Made by a program: the position numbers and the translations under genes. A model generated the notes under the pieces. It had not been told where the DNA came from. It did not search any database and saw nothing but the letters and a program-made list of their open reading frames with translations. Below are positions 1 to 6,191 of a DNA stretch of 32,833 nucleotides, in pieces. Every line of letters starts with the position of its first letter. The first letter of the stretch is position 1. The stretch is from Candidatus Poribacteria bacterium (GTDB lineage Bacteria > Poribacteria > WGA-4E > WGA-3G), in NCBI GenBank assembly GCA_009839745.1, contig VXPE01000033.1:1-32833 (forward strand), given 5' to 3'.

Positions 1-267
1 TACGGACATGAGTTTGGGGCTTTGGGTCTCTTATGTGCTACGCCTACCCAATGGTTGCTTTTTCCGGTGTGGGTGAAACTCATTGTTCCGCAGACGGTTC
101 GCGATAAAGGCGATGCCGTTCTGACACGTATCGCTTCAAAACTCTCTCGGGGGCTTATCATCTTCGATAGTGCTTTCGCACGCCGAAAGGTCTTTGAAAT
201 GCTATTGGGTTTGGGACATCACCTCCTGTGTCGGGCGAAGTCGAATGCCGTGTTCTATCGACTTTGA
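1..267 (+). pseudogene. DDE transposase fragment, cut at both ends
   Basis: The frame is open from the first base of the window, so the 5' part lies outside. The readable 88 residues contain a stretch like the last part of IS4-type DDE transposases: a beta strand with an acidic residue (LIIFDSAFARRKVFEMLL) followed by GLGHHLLCRAKSNAVFY. The stop at 265-267 comes right after AVFYRL, where family members normally continue, and the next bases belong to a different gene on the other strand. I see no inverted repeat of an IS end at the junction. The element is therefore an internal IS fragment joined to foreign sequence, not an intact copy. The family name is an inference from motif memory. Confidence 0.6.
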
Positions 268-375
268 GGAACCAACATCTAAACCTAATGTCTCTACGAA
301 CTTAGCAACAGTTGTTATAGCTTGCTGGTCATGTCCATGGGCGATAAAAACGTTCCGCCGATTTTTCGCATTCAT
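202..375 (-). pseudogene. TIR-like nucleotide-binding protein, N-terminal fragment
   Basis: The start is ATG at 375-373 with GGAGG 7 nt upstream; an earlier in-frame ATG at 405 has no such site. The first 34 residues (MNAKNRRNVFIAHGHDQQAI, then TTVAKFVETLGLDV) match the N-terminus of the TIR-like predicted nucleotide-binding family (PF10137; used as the effector Cap12 in some CBASS defence systems), where a V-F-I-x-H-G-x-D strand and loop opens the domain. From about base 273 the frame enters the antisense of the transposase fragment, so the family resemblance stops and the remaining residues are meaningless. More than half of the domain, including the catalytic Glu region, is missing. It is a dead gene, probably a relic of a defence or toxin locus. 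Confidence 0.6.
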
Positions 376-441
376 GACTTTTCCTCCATTCTTATGCCGA
401 TACAATGCGGGGAAATCTCCACTCGTGTAAAGTCAGCCTGG

Positions 442-627
442 CTATGGAGGTGGGATCCGTAATTGTTTACAGATGTCCTTCGCTAGGCGATTCGTAATCT
501 CAGTGTGTCGAGGAATGGCAGTCTTGATCTCATCCTCTGAACGTCCCTATATCGAGTGGTTACCGCCTTCACGAATGAAATAACAGCCGTGCCTTTTGAG
601 GTGTTGAATTAACGCTCGTCGTTTCAT
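442..627 (-). pseudogene. hicA: HicA mRNA interferase toxin, nonsense mutant
   Basis: This lies too short and broken to be seen as one ORF. Reading from ATG at 627-625 gives MKRRALIQHLKRHGCYFIRE, then GGNHSI, then a TAG, then GRSEDEIKTAIPRHTEITNR, then LAKDICKQLRIPPP and a stop at 442-444. This is a complete 61-residue HicA, a double-stranded-RNA-binding-fold RNase of type II toxin-antitoxin systems. The catalytic His lies in the GGNHSI motif. The TAG at codon 27 falls where family members have Tyr (HSIY), so one base change (TAT or TAC to TAG) would explain it; the rest of the frame is undamaged. Its ATG overlaps the hicB stop as ATGA, the usual translational coupling. Sequencing error or suppression of the amber codon are alternatives to a dead toxin. 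Confidence 0.8.
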
Positions 628-839
628 ACTGCGATCGTAATTTCCTCAAAAGACTCACCCTCTGTCCGACGAATTGCCTCCTCTCGGTTAAGTTCCAAAA
701 TATCTTCAAGCCCGCTTTTAAGGCTAACCAACAACTCTTTCCGAGTCCGCTCTTGACAGTTAACCCCGTTGACTTCCTGTATCCAGCCGATCCACCAACC
801 TTCGCTTTTTTGGATAACAGCGGTATAGTTTCGTGTCAT
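624..839 (-). CDS. hicB: HicB-type antitoxin
   Basis: A 71-residue protein, MTRNYTAVIQKSEGWWIGWI then QEVNGVNCQERTRKELLVSL and a C-terminal helix, typical of the partial RNase-H fold of short HicB antitoxins: Y-x-A-V-I-x-x-E-x-x-W-x-G-x-V/I, then G-V-x-x-x-G/Q-x-T-x-x-E. It should bind and neutralise HicA and may repress its own promoter. An upstream ATG at 848 touches the Shine-Dalgarno AAGGAGG with no gap, so the ATG at 839-837, 9 nt from it, was chosen. It overlaps hicA by 4 nt. No C-terminal DNA-binding domain is visible, so any autorepression would need HicA or another protein. The antitoxin appears intact while its toxin carries a stop. Confidence 0.85.
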   Translation of the reverse strand: MTRNYTAVIQKSEGWWIGWIQEVNGVNCQERTRKELLVSLKSGLEDILELNREEAIRRTEGESFEEITIAV

Positions 840-872
840 CTCTTCCATCCTCCTTAAAAAAATGATATGAGA

Positions 873-901
873 AGTATAGCATGAATTTACAGCCCAGTCA
901 A
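873..901 (-). promoter_or_regulatory. sigma70-like promoter of hicBA
   Basis: On the minus strand a -35 TTGACT (896-901) and -10 TATACT (873-878) are separated by exactly 17 nt, and transcription would begin about 25 nt before the hicB start. A second overlapping TTGACT lies at 901-906. Confidence 0.7.
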
Positions 902-929
902 GTCAAATATGAACAATGCAAATCGCTCT

Positions 930-2628
930 CTACGCATCTGCAATGCGATGGATGTTATAGGGGAGTTGGCAGAAAGTGATGCCCATGTCTGTCAACTCTT
1001 TCTGACTGATGAATTTCTGCGGGGCATAGACGTAAGCCTTTTTGCCGGTCTCTTTGCAGGCTTTGGCAATCTGATCGGCACGTTCTCCATCTAATGCAGA
1101 CCTATTGCTTTCCAGAAATTGTAGTGTGGGTTCATAGATAAGATAGAATCGGAGGTCGTCGGTTTCGCCGAAGCAGTAATCTTCCTGTTCTGTGATTGTT
1201 GATGACGCGTCGGACGCGTTCAGCGGTGATGGTATCGGTGTAGTCTTCGCATTCCATGAGGATAAACTTTCGGTTACCGCTATCTTCTTTATTGAGTGCG
1301 AGGACAGCGTGGGCAGTGGTCCCGGTGCCAGCAAAAGAGTCAAGAATCAGTGAATCAGAAGTTGTTGACAGTAAAACGAGCCTTTTGATTAAATCAACTA
1401 AGCTTTGGACAATTTTTAGAGGATACACCTGTCGCCCCGCTGGGGCTTAGACCTTGCGGGGATACACGGTTTCTACACACAGGCCGCCCCGCTGGGGCTC
1501 ACCTTTGATGCCTCCGCGTTTATTTTCTGTGAGTTGCGTTTCAGTGAGGCACTTTGAGAAAAATCACAGGTGTGTTGAAAAAATGGGCGTAAACCTGACA
1601 AATAGTGTCCAAACTTTAGTTAAATCAAGAGGTTTGCTAGTATCCAAAACTTTTTCGCCGAAGATTGCTTTTTGTTCATTAGTAGCATCAGTCGTTGTTG
1701 CCAAGTCATAATAGATAGTCCGTTCCTTGACCACCTTACCTTTATTTTTCATTTCGTCAAAATAGATAACTTCGTAGGGAGTCCAAAGTTCCTTCCTCTT
1801 TTCCCAATGGATATGATCTTGATCTAAAGCCATTGGGCGTGTTCGCCAATTTCCATTTCTCCCATCTGGAGCTTTTGGGAAAAAATCAGTTCCGTCTGGT
1901 GCCTGGATTGAATAAAACATTGTTGGTCTGTCTTCTCGATAGGCATTAGATCCCCATTTTTCCAATTTTAGAAATTTACACTTCCGGCCGTTTTTGACTT
2001 TAGGAAATTCAGACTCAGTTCTTAGTGAGGTTCTGAATTTGATAGTGTAGGCATCACTTTTCCGATAACATAAAATATACTCATGTTCACGTGCATAGTA
2101 TTCAGTGTCCTGTCCACCGCCTGCTTTTTTTCGCCAGATAAGGTTCGCCACAAAATTATCTTCATCAAAAACCTCATCCATCAGCATCCGTAAGCGATGT
2201 TGTTCATTATCATCAATAGAGACGAAAATTACACCGTCGTCAGATAGCAATTCATGCAATAAATGGAGTCGGGGCCACATCATACACAACCATTTATCGT
2301 GACGTTCCAAGTCCTCATTATCAATCGGACTGTGTTTTTCCAACCAGGCTTGCATTAAGGGACTGTTGACGTTGTCGTTGTAGACCCAACCTTCGTTGCC
2401 GGTATTATAGGGAGGATCGATATAGATGCACTTGATTTTGCCAGCGTATTTTGGGAGGAGTGCCTTCAGGGCGTGCAGGTTGTCGCTGTGAATAATGAGG
2501 TTATCATTGAGGGATGGATCGTTTTCGCCAGTAGAGGATTTATCTGCATCTATCTCTATAGTGCTGATCGGAACGGTGAGGTGGTGTCCGTAAATGAACT
2601 GTTTACCTTTGAAATCAAGTGTGGGCAT
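930..2628 (-). pseudogene. Adenine-specific DNA methyltransferase (type III Mod-like), MITE-disrupted
   Basis: The N-terminal part (2628 to about 1620) has the beta-class order: a DNLHALKALLPKY region, then catalytic motif IV IDPPYNTG at residues 70-77, then target-recognition sequence ending KVLDTSKPLDL. The C-terminal part resumes at about 1397 with DLIKRLVLL, then the SAM-binding motif LDSFAGTGTTAHAV and NKEDSGNRKFILMECEDYTD. A 222-bp insertion plus a 9-bp duplication separates them; removing 231 bp (77 codons) restores KPLDLIKRLV exactly. A second lesion, a frameshift near 1190, separates VRRVINN from the tail in another frame (DDLRFYLIYEPTLQFLESNR to CQLPYNIHRIADA, stop at 930). It would have methylated adenines in a host-modification system; no restriction subunit is nearby. 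Start ATG at 2628 has a weak AAGGA site. Confidence 0.85.
1398..1619. mobile_element. 222-bp non-autonomous element (MITE) with 9-bp target duplication
   Basis: The ends are imperfect inverted repeats: CTAAGCTTTGGACA at 1398-1411, and on the other strand CTAAAGTTTGGACA from 1619 inward (12 of 14 identical). The element is flanked by identical 9-bp direct repeats TTAAATCAA at 1389-1397 and 1620-1628. Inside are two copies of a short hairpin, CCCCGCTGGGG, near 1435 and 1489. It carries no convincing gene; the small ORFs crossing it are shadows. It interrupts the methyltransferase at the codons for DLI, and exact removal restores that frame. The source transposase cannot be named from this window. 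Confidence 0.85.
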
Positions 2629-2665
2629 AAGGATTCCTTAAAAAAACCTCATAACATTCCAAATT

Positions 2666-2724
2666 ATAACATAATATACCAAAAATATGCAAATTATGCA
2701 TAAAATAACATAATATGCATAATT
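2666..2724. promoter_or_regulatory. AT-rich palindrome and direct repeats between divergent genes
   Basis: The intergenic stretch between the methyltransferase start and the DUF433 gene contains a perfect 11-bp inverted repeat, AATTATGCATA (2692-2702) and TATGCATAATT (2714-2724), and two direct copies of ATAACATAATAT at 2666-2677 and 2705-2716. Such arrays are typical binding sites for dimeric repressors or methylase controllers, but no regulator is encoded beside it, so the role is a guess. Confidence 0.4.
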
Positions 2725-2773
2725 ATGAAATAGAAATATCTTTGATAGCATTATACATCAAGGTTAAATTTGG

Positions 2774-2803
2774 TTGAAATTTTCTCAACAGATGCATTAT
2801 AAT
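2774..2803 (+). promoter_or_regulatory. Candidate promoter of the DUF433/DUF5615 pair
   Basis: TTGAAA (2774-2779) and TATAAT (2798-2803) are 18 nt apart and lie 25 nt before the antitoxin start. The region is AT-rich, which raises the chance of a coincidental match. Confidence 0.45.
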
Positions 2804-2827
2804 TATGGTAAAAAGGAGATACACGCC

Positions 2828-3040
2828 ATGAACAGAATAACTTTTAATCCGGAGCAATGCGGTGGACGTCCCTGTATCCGAGGGATGCGGATTCGGGTAA
2901 CAGATGTCTTAGATTTGCTGGCCGCTGGACTTTCTTTTCAAGAAATCCTTGATGAAATGCCACTGCTGGAATACGAAGACATTGTTGCGTGTCTCCAATT
3001 CGCCTCACGAAAAATTAATCATCCTGTAATTGCCGCATGA
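2828..3040 (+). CDS. DUF433 family antitoxin
   Basis: A 70-residue protein with the DUF433 signature: N-P-E-Q-C-G-G-R-P-C-I-R-G-M-R-I-R-V-T-D-V-L at residues 6-27, then a helical GLSFQEILDEMPLLEYEDIV region ending in a segment like the usual IRACLxYA. DUF433 proteins are small winged-helix-like antitoxins often paired with PIN-like toxins. ATG at 2828 was chosen over an in-frame upstream ATG at 2774 because AAGGAG lies about 8 nt before it. The gene overlaps the toxin start by 4 nt (ATGA), so the two are translationally coupled. It probably neutralises the downstream protein and may repress the promoter at 2774-2803. Confidence 0.85.
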   Translation: MNRITFNPEQCGGRPCIRGMRIRVTDVLDLLAAGLSFQEILDEMPLLEYEDIVACLQFASRKINHPVIAA

Positions 3041-3378
3041 AGTTTTGGATCGATGTGCAGCTTTCTCCGGCCCTCGCCCCTTGGCTCCATGAAACATTTG
3101 GGGTGCAAGTTTTTTCGCTTGAATGGCTCGGGCTCCAAGAGGCTAACGATAGAAGCATCTTTTTCGCAGCGCGCGAGGCAAACGCAGTTGTAATAACCAA
3201 AGATCAAGACTTTGTTCACTTGTTAAATCAATTAGGGCCCCCACCACAGGTCGTTTGGGTAACTTGTGGCAATACATCAAATGCTCAAATGCGTGAGATT
3301 CTGCAACAGAATTTCCAAAAAGTCTTTTCCCTTTTACAATCCGGTGAATCTTTGATAGAAATTACAGCTATTTCATAA
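3037..3378 (+). CDS. DUF5615 PIN-like toxin
   Basis: A 113-residue protein of the PIN-like DUF5615 (COG4634, Mut7-C-like) family. The first strand MKFWIDVQLSPALAPWL carries the conserved early Asp (D6), residue D38 sits in EANDRSIF, and the strand VVITKDQDF (51-59) supplies further acidic residues, the layout of the metal site of PIN-like nucleases. The partner DUF433 gene precedes it with an ATGA overlap. By analogy with VapC it would be an RNase, but the substrate is unknown and activity is an inference. Length and motifs look intact, so this is the one apparently functional toxin-antitoxin pair in the island. Confidence 0.85.
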   Translation: MKFWIDVQLSPALAPWLHETFGVQVFSLEWLGLQEANDRSIFFAAREANAVVITKDQDFVHLLNQLGPPPQVVWVTCGNTSNAQMREILQQNFQKVFSLLQSGESLIEITAIS

Positions 3379-3379
3379 A

Positions 3380-3466
3380 TCAGGTAAATTCCCAGATCTC
3401 AAAGCGATGCAGATTCGCGCCTATCTTGATTACGCCCGTGAATTGAATGAACAAGATCAACCCTAA
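3380..3466 (+). pseudogene. Possible DUF433 antitoxin tail (relic)
   Basis: Just after the toxin stop, the frame ending in TAA at 3464-3466 reads SGKFPDLKAMQIRAYLDYAR then ELNEQDQP. It resembles the C-terminal helix-turn of DUF433 proteins (FPxLTxEQIRACLxYAxEL). There is no start codon or N-terminal half, so I read it as the remnant of a second antitoxin, perhaps left by recombination between related pairs. The match is short and rests on memory of the family. Confidence 0.45.
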
Positions 3467-3493
3467 ACCAAATTGAATATATGGAGGTTTCTC

Positions 3494-4126
3494 ATGCCGA
3501 CAATCGAAACAGTTTTTAATACCCCGGGCCCACAACCCAACGGAATGCAAGCCACTGAAGACGGTCTCTGGATTCTCGATCAACAGACCAATGAAGTGCA
3601 TCTCGTCTCCTATGAGGGGGATGTGAAAAAGACGCTCGCTACCGGTTCCGATAGAGGGAGCGGTATCACGGATACGGGGGACACGCTCTGGTTGGCATCC
3701 ACCTACAGTTGCGAAATCCTTTCAACGGATCCAGAAAGTGGTAAAACACTCGCTTCTTATGACACGCCGGGTGCAGGTGAAACGGGTGCCCACGGCTTAG
3801 AGTGGCGGGACAATAAACTCTGGATAGCAGTGCCCCCCTCTGCGACTATCTATCAGGTGGATGTCGAAGACGGGTTCAAAGTGATTCACACGCTCCCTGC
3901 GCCCGGTGTTCGACCGCACGGTATCGCATGGATAGGCGACGATCTCTGGTGCGTTGAGACGAACCATCGCGCCATCTTCCATCTCAATCCCGAAGACGGC
4001 AGCCATCTGAACAAAATTGAGATACCGGAACCGCATCCTGAACCGCACGGAATGACTTACTGGGATGGGTATTTCTGGTATTGCGACGCACATACAACTG
4101 AGGTGTGCCGCGTATCAGTGTCCTAA
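3494..4126 (+). CDS. Small beta-propeller protein (SMP-30/NHL/Vgb-like)
   Basis: A 210-residue cytoplasmic-looking protein without a signal peptide. Repeats of about 45 residues each contain a DxLW motif: TEDGLWILDQQTNEV, TGDTLWLASTYSCEI, RDNKLWIAVPPSATI, IGDDLWCVETNHRAI and WDGYFWYCDAHTTEV. These are interleaved with GxHGLEW/RPHGIAW/EPHGMTY turns. That is the blade pattern of five- or six-bladed lactonase and virginiamycin-B-lyase-like propellers, so it may bind a small molecule or metal or serve as a scaffold; no catalytic assignment is possible. ATG at 3494 follows GGAGG by 6 nt. Its stop overlaps the next start (TAATG), so it is translationally coupled to the lipoate-ligase-family gene. 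Confidence 0.65.
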   Translation: MPTIETVFNTPGPQPNGMQATEDGLWILDQQTNEVHLVSYEGDVKKTLATGSDRGSGITDTGDTLWLASTYSCEILSTDPESGKTLASYDTPGAGETGAHGLEWRDNKLWIAVPPSATIYQVDVEDGFKVIHTLPAPGVRPHGIAWIGDDLWCVETNHRAIFHLNPEDGSHLNKIEIPEPHPEPHGMTYWDGYFWYCDAHTTEVCRVSVS

Positions 4127-4932
4127 TGGAAACAATCGGACGGCTCCTGAATATGGCGGCAAACCCCGCTGCGATGAATATGGCGATTGACGAGGCGATT
4201 CTGCTGGCGCAGCAGGCACGACCGAACCCGACGCTGAGGTTTTATGAATGGTCGTCCCCGGCTTTCAGTTTCGGCTATTTTCAGGATATTGCGTCAGAAG
4301 TTGACGTGGCGGCGTGCCACGCAGACGGCATCGAACTGGTGAAACGGATGACGGGCGGCGGGACAGTCGTGCATGGATGGGAATTGACGTATACGCTCAT
4401 TCTTCCACGAACCGCGGCAGAGATGGGTATTTCCGAGGCGTATGGAGGCATTGGGCAATCGCTCGTCAACGCATTTCAGACACTCGGTGTCCCCACGCAG
4501 TGTTATGCTGTAGGTAGCGATCCCTGTCGTGCGGTTAGAGACCGGACCTACGAGGCAGAGACGAATATCTGTTTGACGAATCCTGCTGAACACGATGTTA
4601 TGTCCGACGACAAGAAATTAGCAGGCGTTTCTGTGAGACGGAATCGGAACGGGATGATGTTTCAAGGGTATATCTCATTAGATATGCCGCCTCCGTTTAT
4701 CCTCACGCGTGTTTCAAAGGATCCGGAGGTTCAACAGAGCGTTCGCGAAAAATCGACAGCGATCAACATAGATGGACGCTCTATAACGAGAGACGCACTC
4801 ATCCAAGCCGTTTTTGAAACATTTGAAGTCGGAATTGCGTTTAATGTAGGAAAATTGTCTTCGATGGAATGGACACAGGCGGAAACCTTGGTTGAGACCA
4901 AGTATGCAACCGCGGCGTGGAATTTTAGATGA
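4126..4932 (+). CDS. Lipoate-protein ligase A / octanoyltransferase family protein
   Basis: A 268-residue BPL/LplA/LipB-fold protein. After NMAIDEAILLA (residues 16-26) come RFYEWSSPAFSFGYFQ, the ligand-binding loop KRMTGGGTVVHGWELTYTLI (family RRxTGGGAVxH), and DDKKLAGVSVRRNRNGMMFQ with the conserved Lys pair that activates or transfers the acyl group. It would attach lipoate or octanoate to the lipoyl domains of 2-oxoacid dehydrogenases or the glycine cleavage H protein. The separate C-terminal accessory domain of E. coli LplA is absent, so ligase (with a partner), LipM-like octanoyltransferase and amidotransferase roles remain open. The start ATG overlaps the stop of the propeller gene by one base; an earlier in-frame ATG at 4105 lies inside that gene and is less likely. 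Confidence 0.8.
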   Translation: METIGRLLNMAANPAAMNMAIDEAILLAQQARPNPTLRFYEWSSPAFSFGYFQDIASEVDVAACHADGIELVKRMTGGGTVVHGWELTYTLILPRTAAEMGISEAYGGIGQSLVNAFQTLGVPTQCYAVGSDPCRAVRDRTYEAETNICLTNPAEHDVMSDDKKLAGVSVRRNRNGMMFQGYISLDMPPPFILTRVSKDPEVQQSVREKSTAINIDGRSITRDALIQAVFETFEVGIAFNVGKLSSMEWTQAETLVETKYATAAWNFR

Positions 4933-4976
4933 AGAAAAATCAGAAATAGCAACGAAATCGTAGCCCGTAATGAAAT

Positions 4977-5046
4977 GGAGGGCGGATATACGGAAAGGCC
5001 CGCCAATATCTAAACCCGCCTTACCGAACCGCAAGGAAAATTAAAA
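4977..5046 (-). repeat. Repeat family A, copy before the FGE-like gene
   Basis: The minus strand reads TTTTAATTTTCCTTGCGG, TTCGGT and then, after a variable middle, CCTTTCCGTATATCCGCCCT, sharing both blocks with copies near 25490, 25600, 26660 and 32520. Relative to the downstream gene it is oriented as before der and aspS, giving AAGGAA at 5033-5038. Confidence 0.75.
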
Positions 5047-5087
5047 GAAAGGGAAATTTAAAACTTATTCCACAGGGGGCGTTCATC

Positions 5088-6092
5088 ATGGGCACTGATA
5101 TTGAACCCTTCTATGGGACTGCTTTAGCCAACTCAGAGCATGCCAAACTTGATGAAGCTCCGATGCATGTCCGTTTTCTCGGCGCATACCTCATTGAGCA
5201 GTATCCGGTGACCAACGCAGCGTATGCGGCTTTTGTAAAGGAAACAAGTCATCCCCCACCGCCACATTGGACAAATGGGAACTTCTCACCTGAAGCGGCA
5301 AATCTTCCGGTTGTCCACGTCAGCTGGCATGATAGCAAGGCGTATGCAGAATGGGCAGGCAAGCGGTTACCGACAGAAGCGGAATGGGAGAAAGCCTGTC
5401 GCGGTCCCGATGGACGGATTTATCCGTGGGGCAATATTTTCGTTGCTGATGAATCTGCATCTACAGAAACGCCAGCAGAAACTTTACAGATTCTGACAGC
5501 ACACCTCACGCCTGTAGGCGTTCGTCCTGCGACAGTCAGCCCTTACGGTGTCGGTGAGGTGGCAGGAAATGTCTGGGAATGGACTGCGGATTGGTATCAA
5601 CCTTATTCTGATTCAAAACCGCTTAAACAAGGGATGGACGATAAACACAAAGCCTTGCGTGGTGGGTCCTGGTTAGAAGTGCGTGATGGCACGGCGGAAC
5701 GCTATTTTCGGTGTGCCAATCGCTTGCATGCCCCACCAGACTATGCCGCCGGGAACATTGGTTTTCGGTGTGTGTCCGACGTGCCACCTGAACAGGTTAC
5801 CGAGTCGGTGCATATTCCTGTGGAACCCCTTGCGGACTATGTAAAGCAACGGAAGTTAAGCAACCTACGGCTCCTTCAAAAACGGGCTCAAAAGAACAGT
5901 CTGAAAGATGCCTTTATTGCCGTCCTGCTCATCGGAGGCGCGATCTACGGTATTGTGGCGAAGCCTGAGTTGGTAGTGGGTGCTGTGACAGCAGGTATTC
6001 TTGGGGTTGGATTTCTTTTTAGTGCCAGCGTGAATTTCTGGCGGAGATGGTGTGCAATCGCGCGAGCAAAACAAGTAGAGTCGGTTTTTTAA
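5088..6092 (+). CDS. FGE/SUMF1-domain membrane protein
   Basis: The FGE-sulfatase (C-type-lectin-like) domain fills residues 1-235: DEAPMHVRF, YPVTNAAYAAFVKE, LPVVHVSWHDSKAYAEWAGK, RLPTEAEWEKACRG, YPWGN, GEVAGNVWEWTADWY, LRGGSW, RYFRCANR and NIGFRC. True formylglycine-generating enzymes use two close Cys; here the second (RYFRC) is present but the first is replaced (TAERYFRC), so sulfatase activation is unlikely. After a basic linker, two hydrophobic segments (about 280-297 and 300-320) anchor the C-terminus in the membrane. The frame is open upstream, and KLIPQGAFIMGTD fits the family N-terminus, so the listed ATG (after GGGGG) is probably internal to the ancestral protein. The lost start may be the AAG codon at 5049. 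Confidence 0.75.
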   Translation: MGTDIEPFYGTALANSEHAKLDEAPMHVRFLGAYLIEQYPVTNAAYAAFVKETSHPPPPHWTNGNFSPEAANLPVVHVSWHDSKAYAEWAGKRLPTEAEWEKACRGPDGRIYPWGNIFVADESASTETPAETLQILTAHLTPVGVRPATVSPYGVGEVAGNVWEWTADWYQPYSDSKPLKQGMDDKHKALRGGSWLEVRDGTAERYFRCANRLHAPPDYAAGNIGFRCVSDVPPEQVTESVHIPVEPLADYVKQRKLSNLRLLQKRAQKNSLKDAFIAVLLIGGAIYGIVAKPELVVGAVTAGILGVGFLFSASVNFWRRWCAIARAKQVESVF

Positions 6093-6112
6093 TTTTACCT
6101 TGTGGATAAGTA

Positions 6113-6141
6113 TTGACCAAAATTTGAATTCAGTGTAAACT
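6113..6141 (+). promoter_or_regulatory. sigma70-like promoter of the PhyH gene
   Basis: TTGACC (6113-6118) and TAAACT (6136-6141) with a 17-nt spacer, about 50 nt before the ATG. A small dyad GCGAC-ctgaa-GTCGC (6160-6174) lies in the 5' leader. Confidence 0.55.
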
Positions 6142-6191
6142 TTTGCAAACTAAAGCATCGCGACCTGAAGTCGCTTCTATAAGGAGAGACA

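Noticed and set aside
909-1711. Plus-strand ORFs over the methyltransferase region
   Set aside because: They are antisense to recognisable methyltransferase sequence or cross the MITE, and they have no ribosome sites.
5088-6092. Sulfatase-activating formylglycine-generating enzyme
   Set aside because: One of the two catalytic Cys is missing and there is no sulfatase gene in the window.
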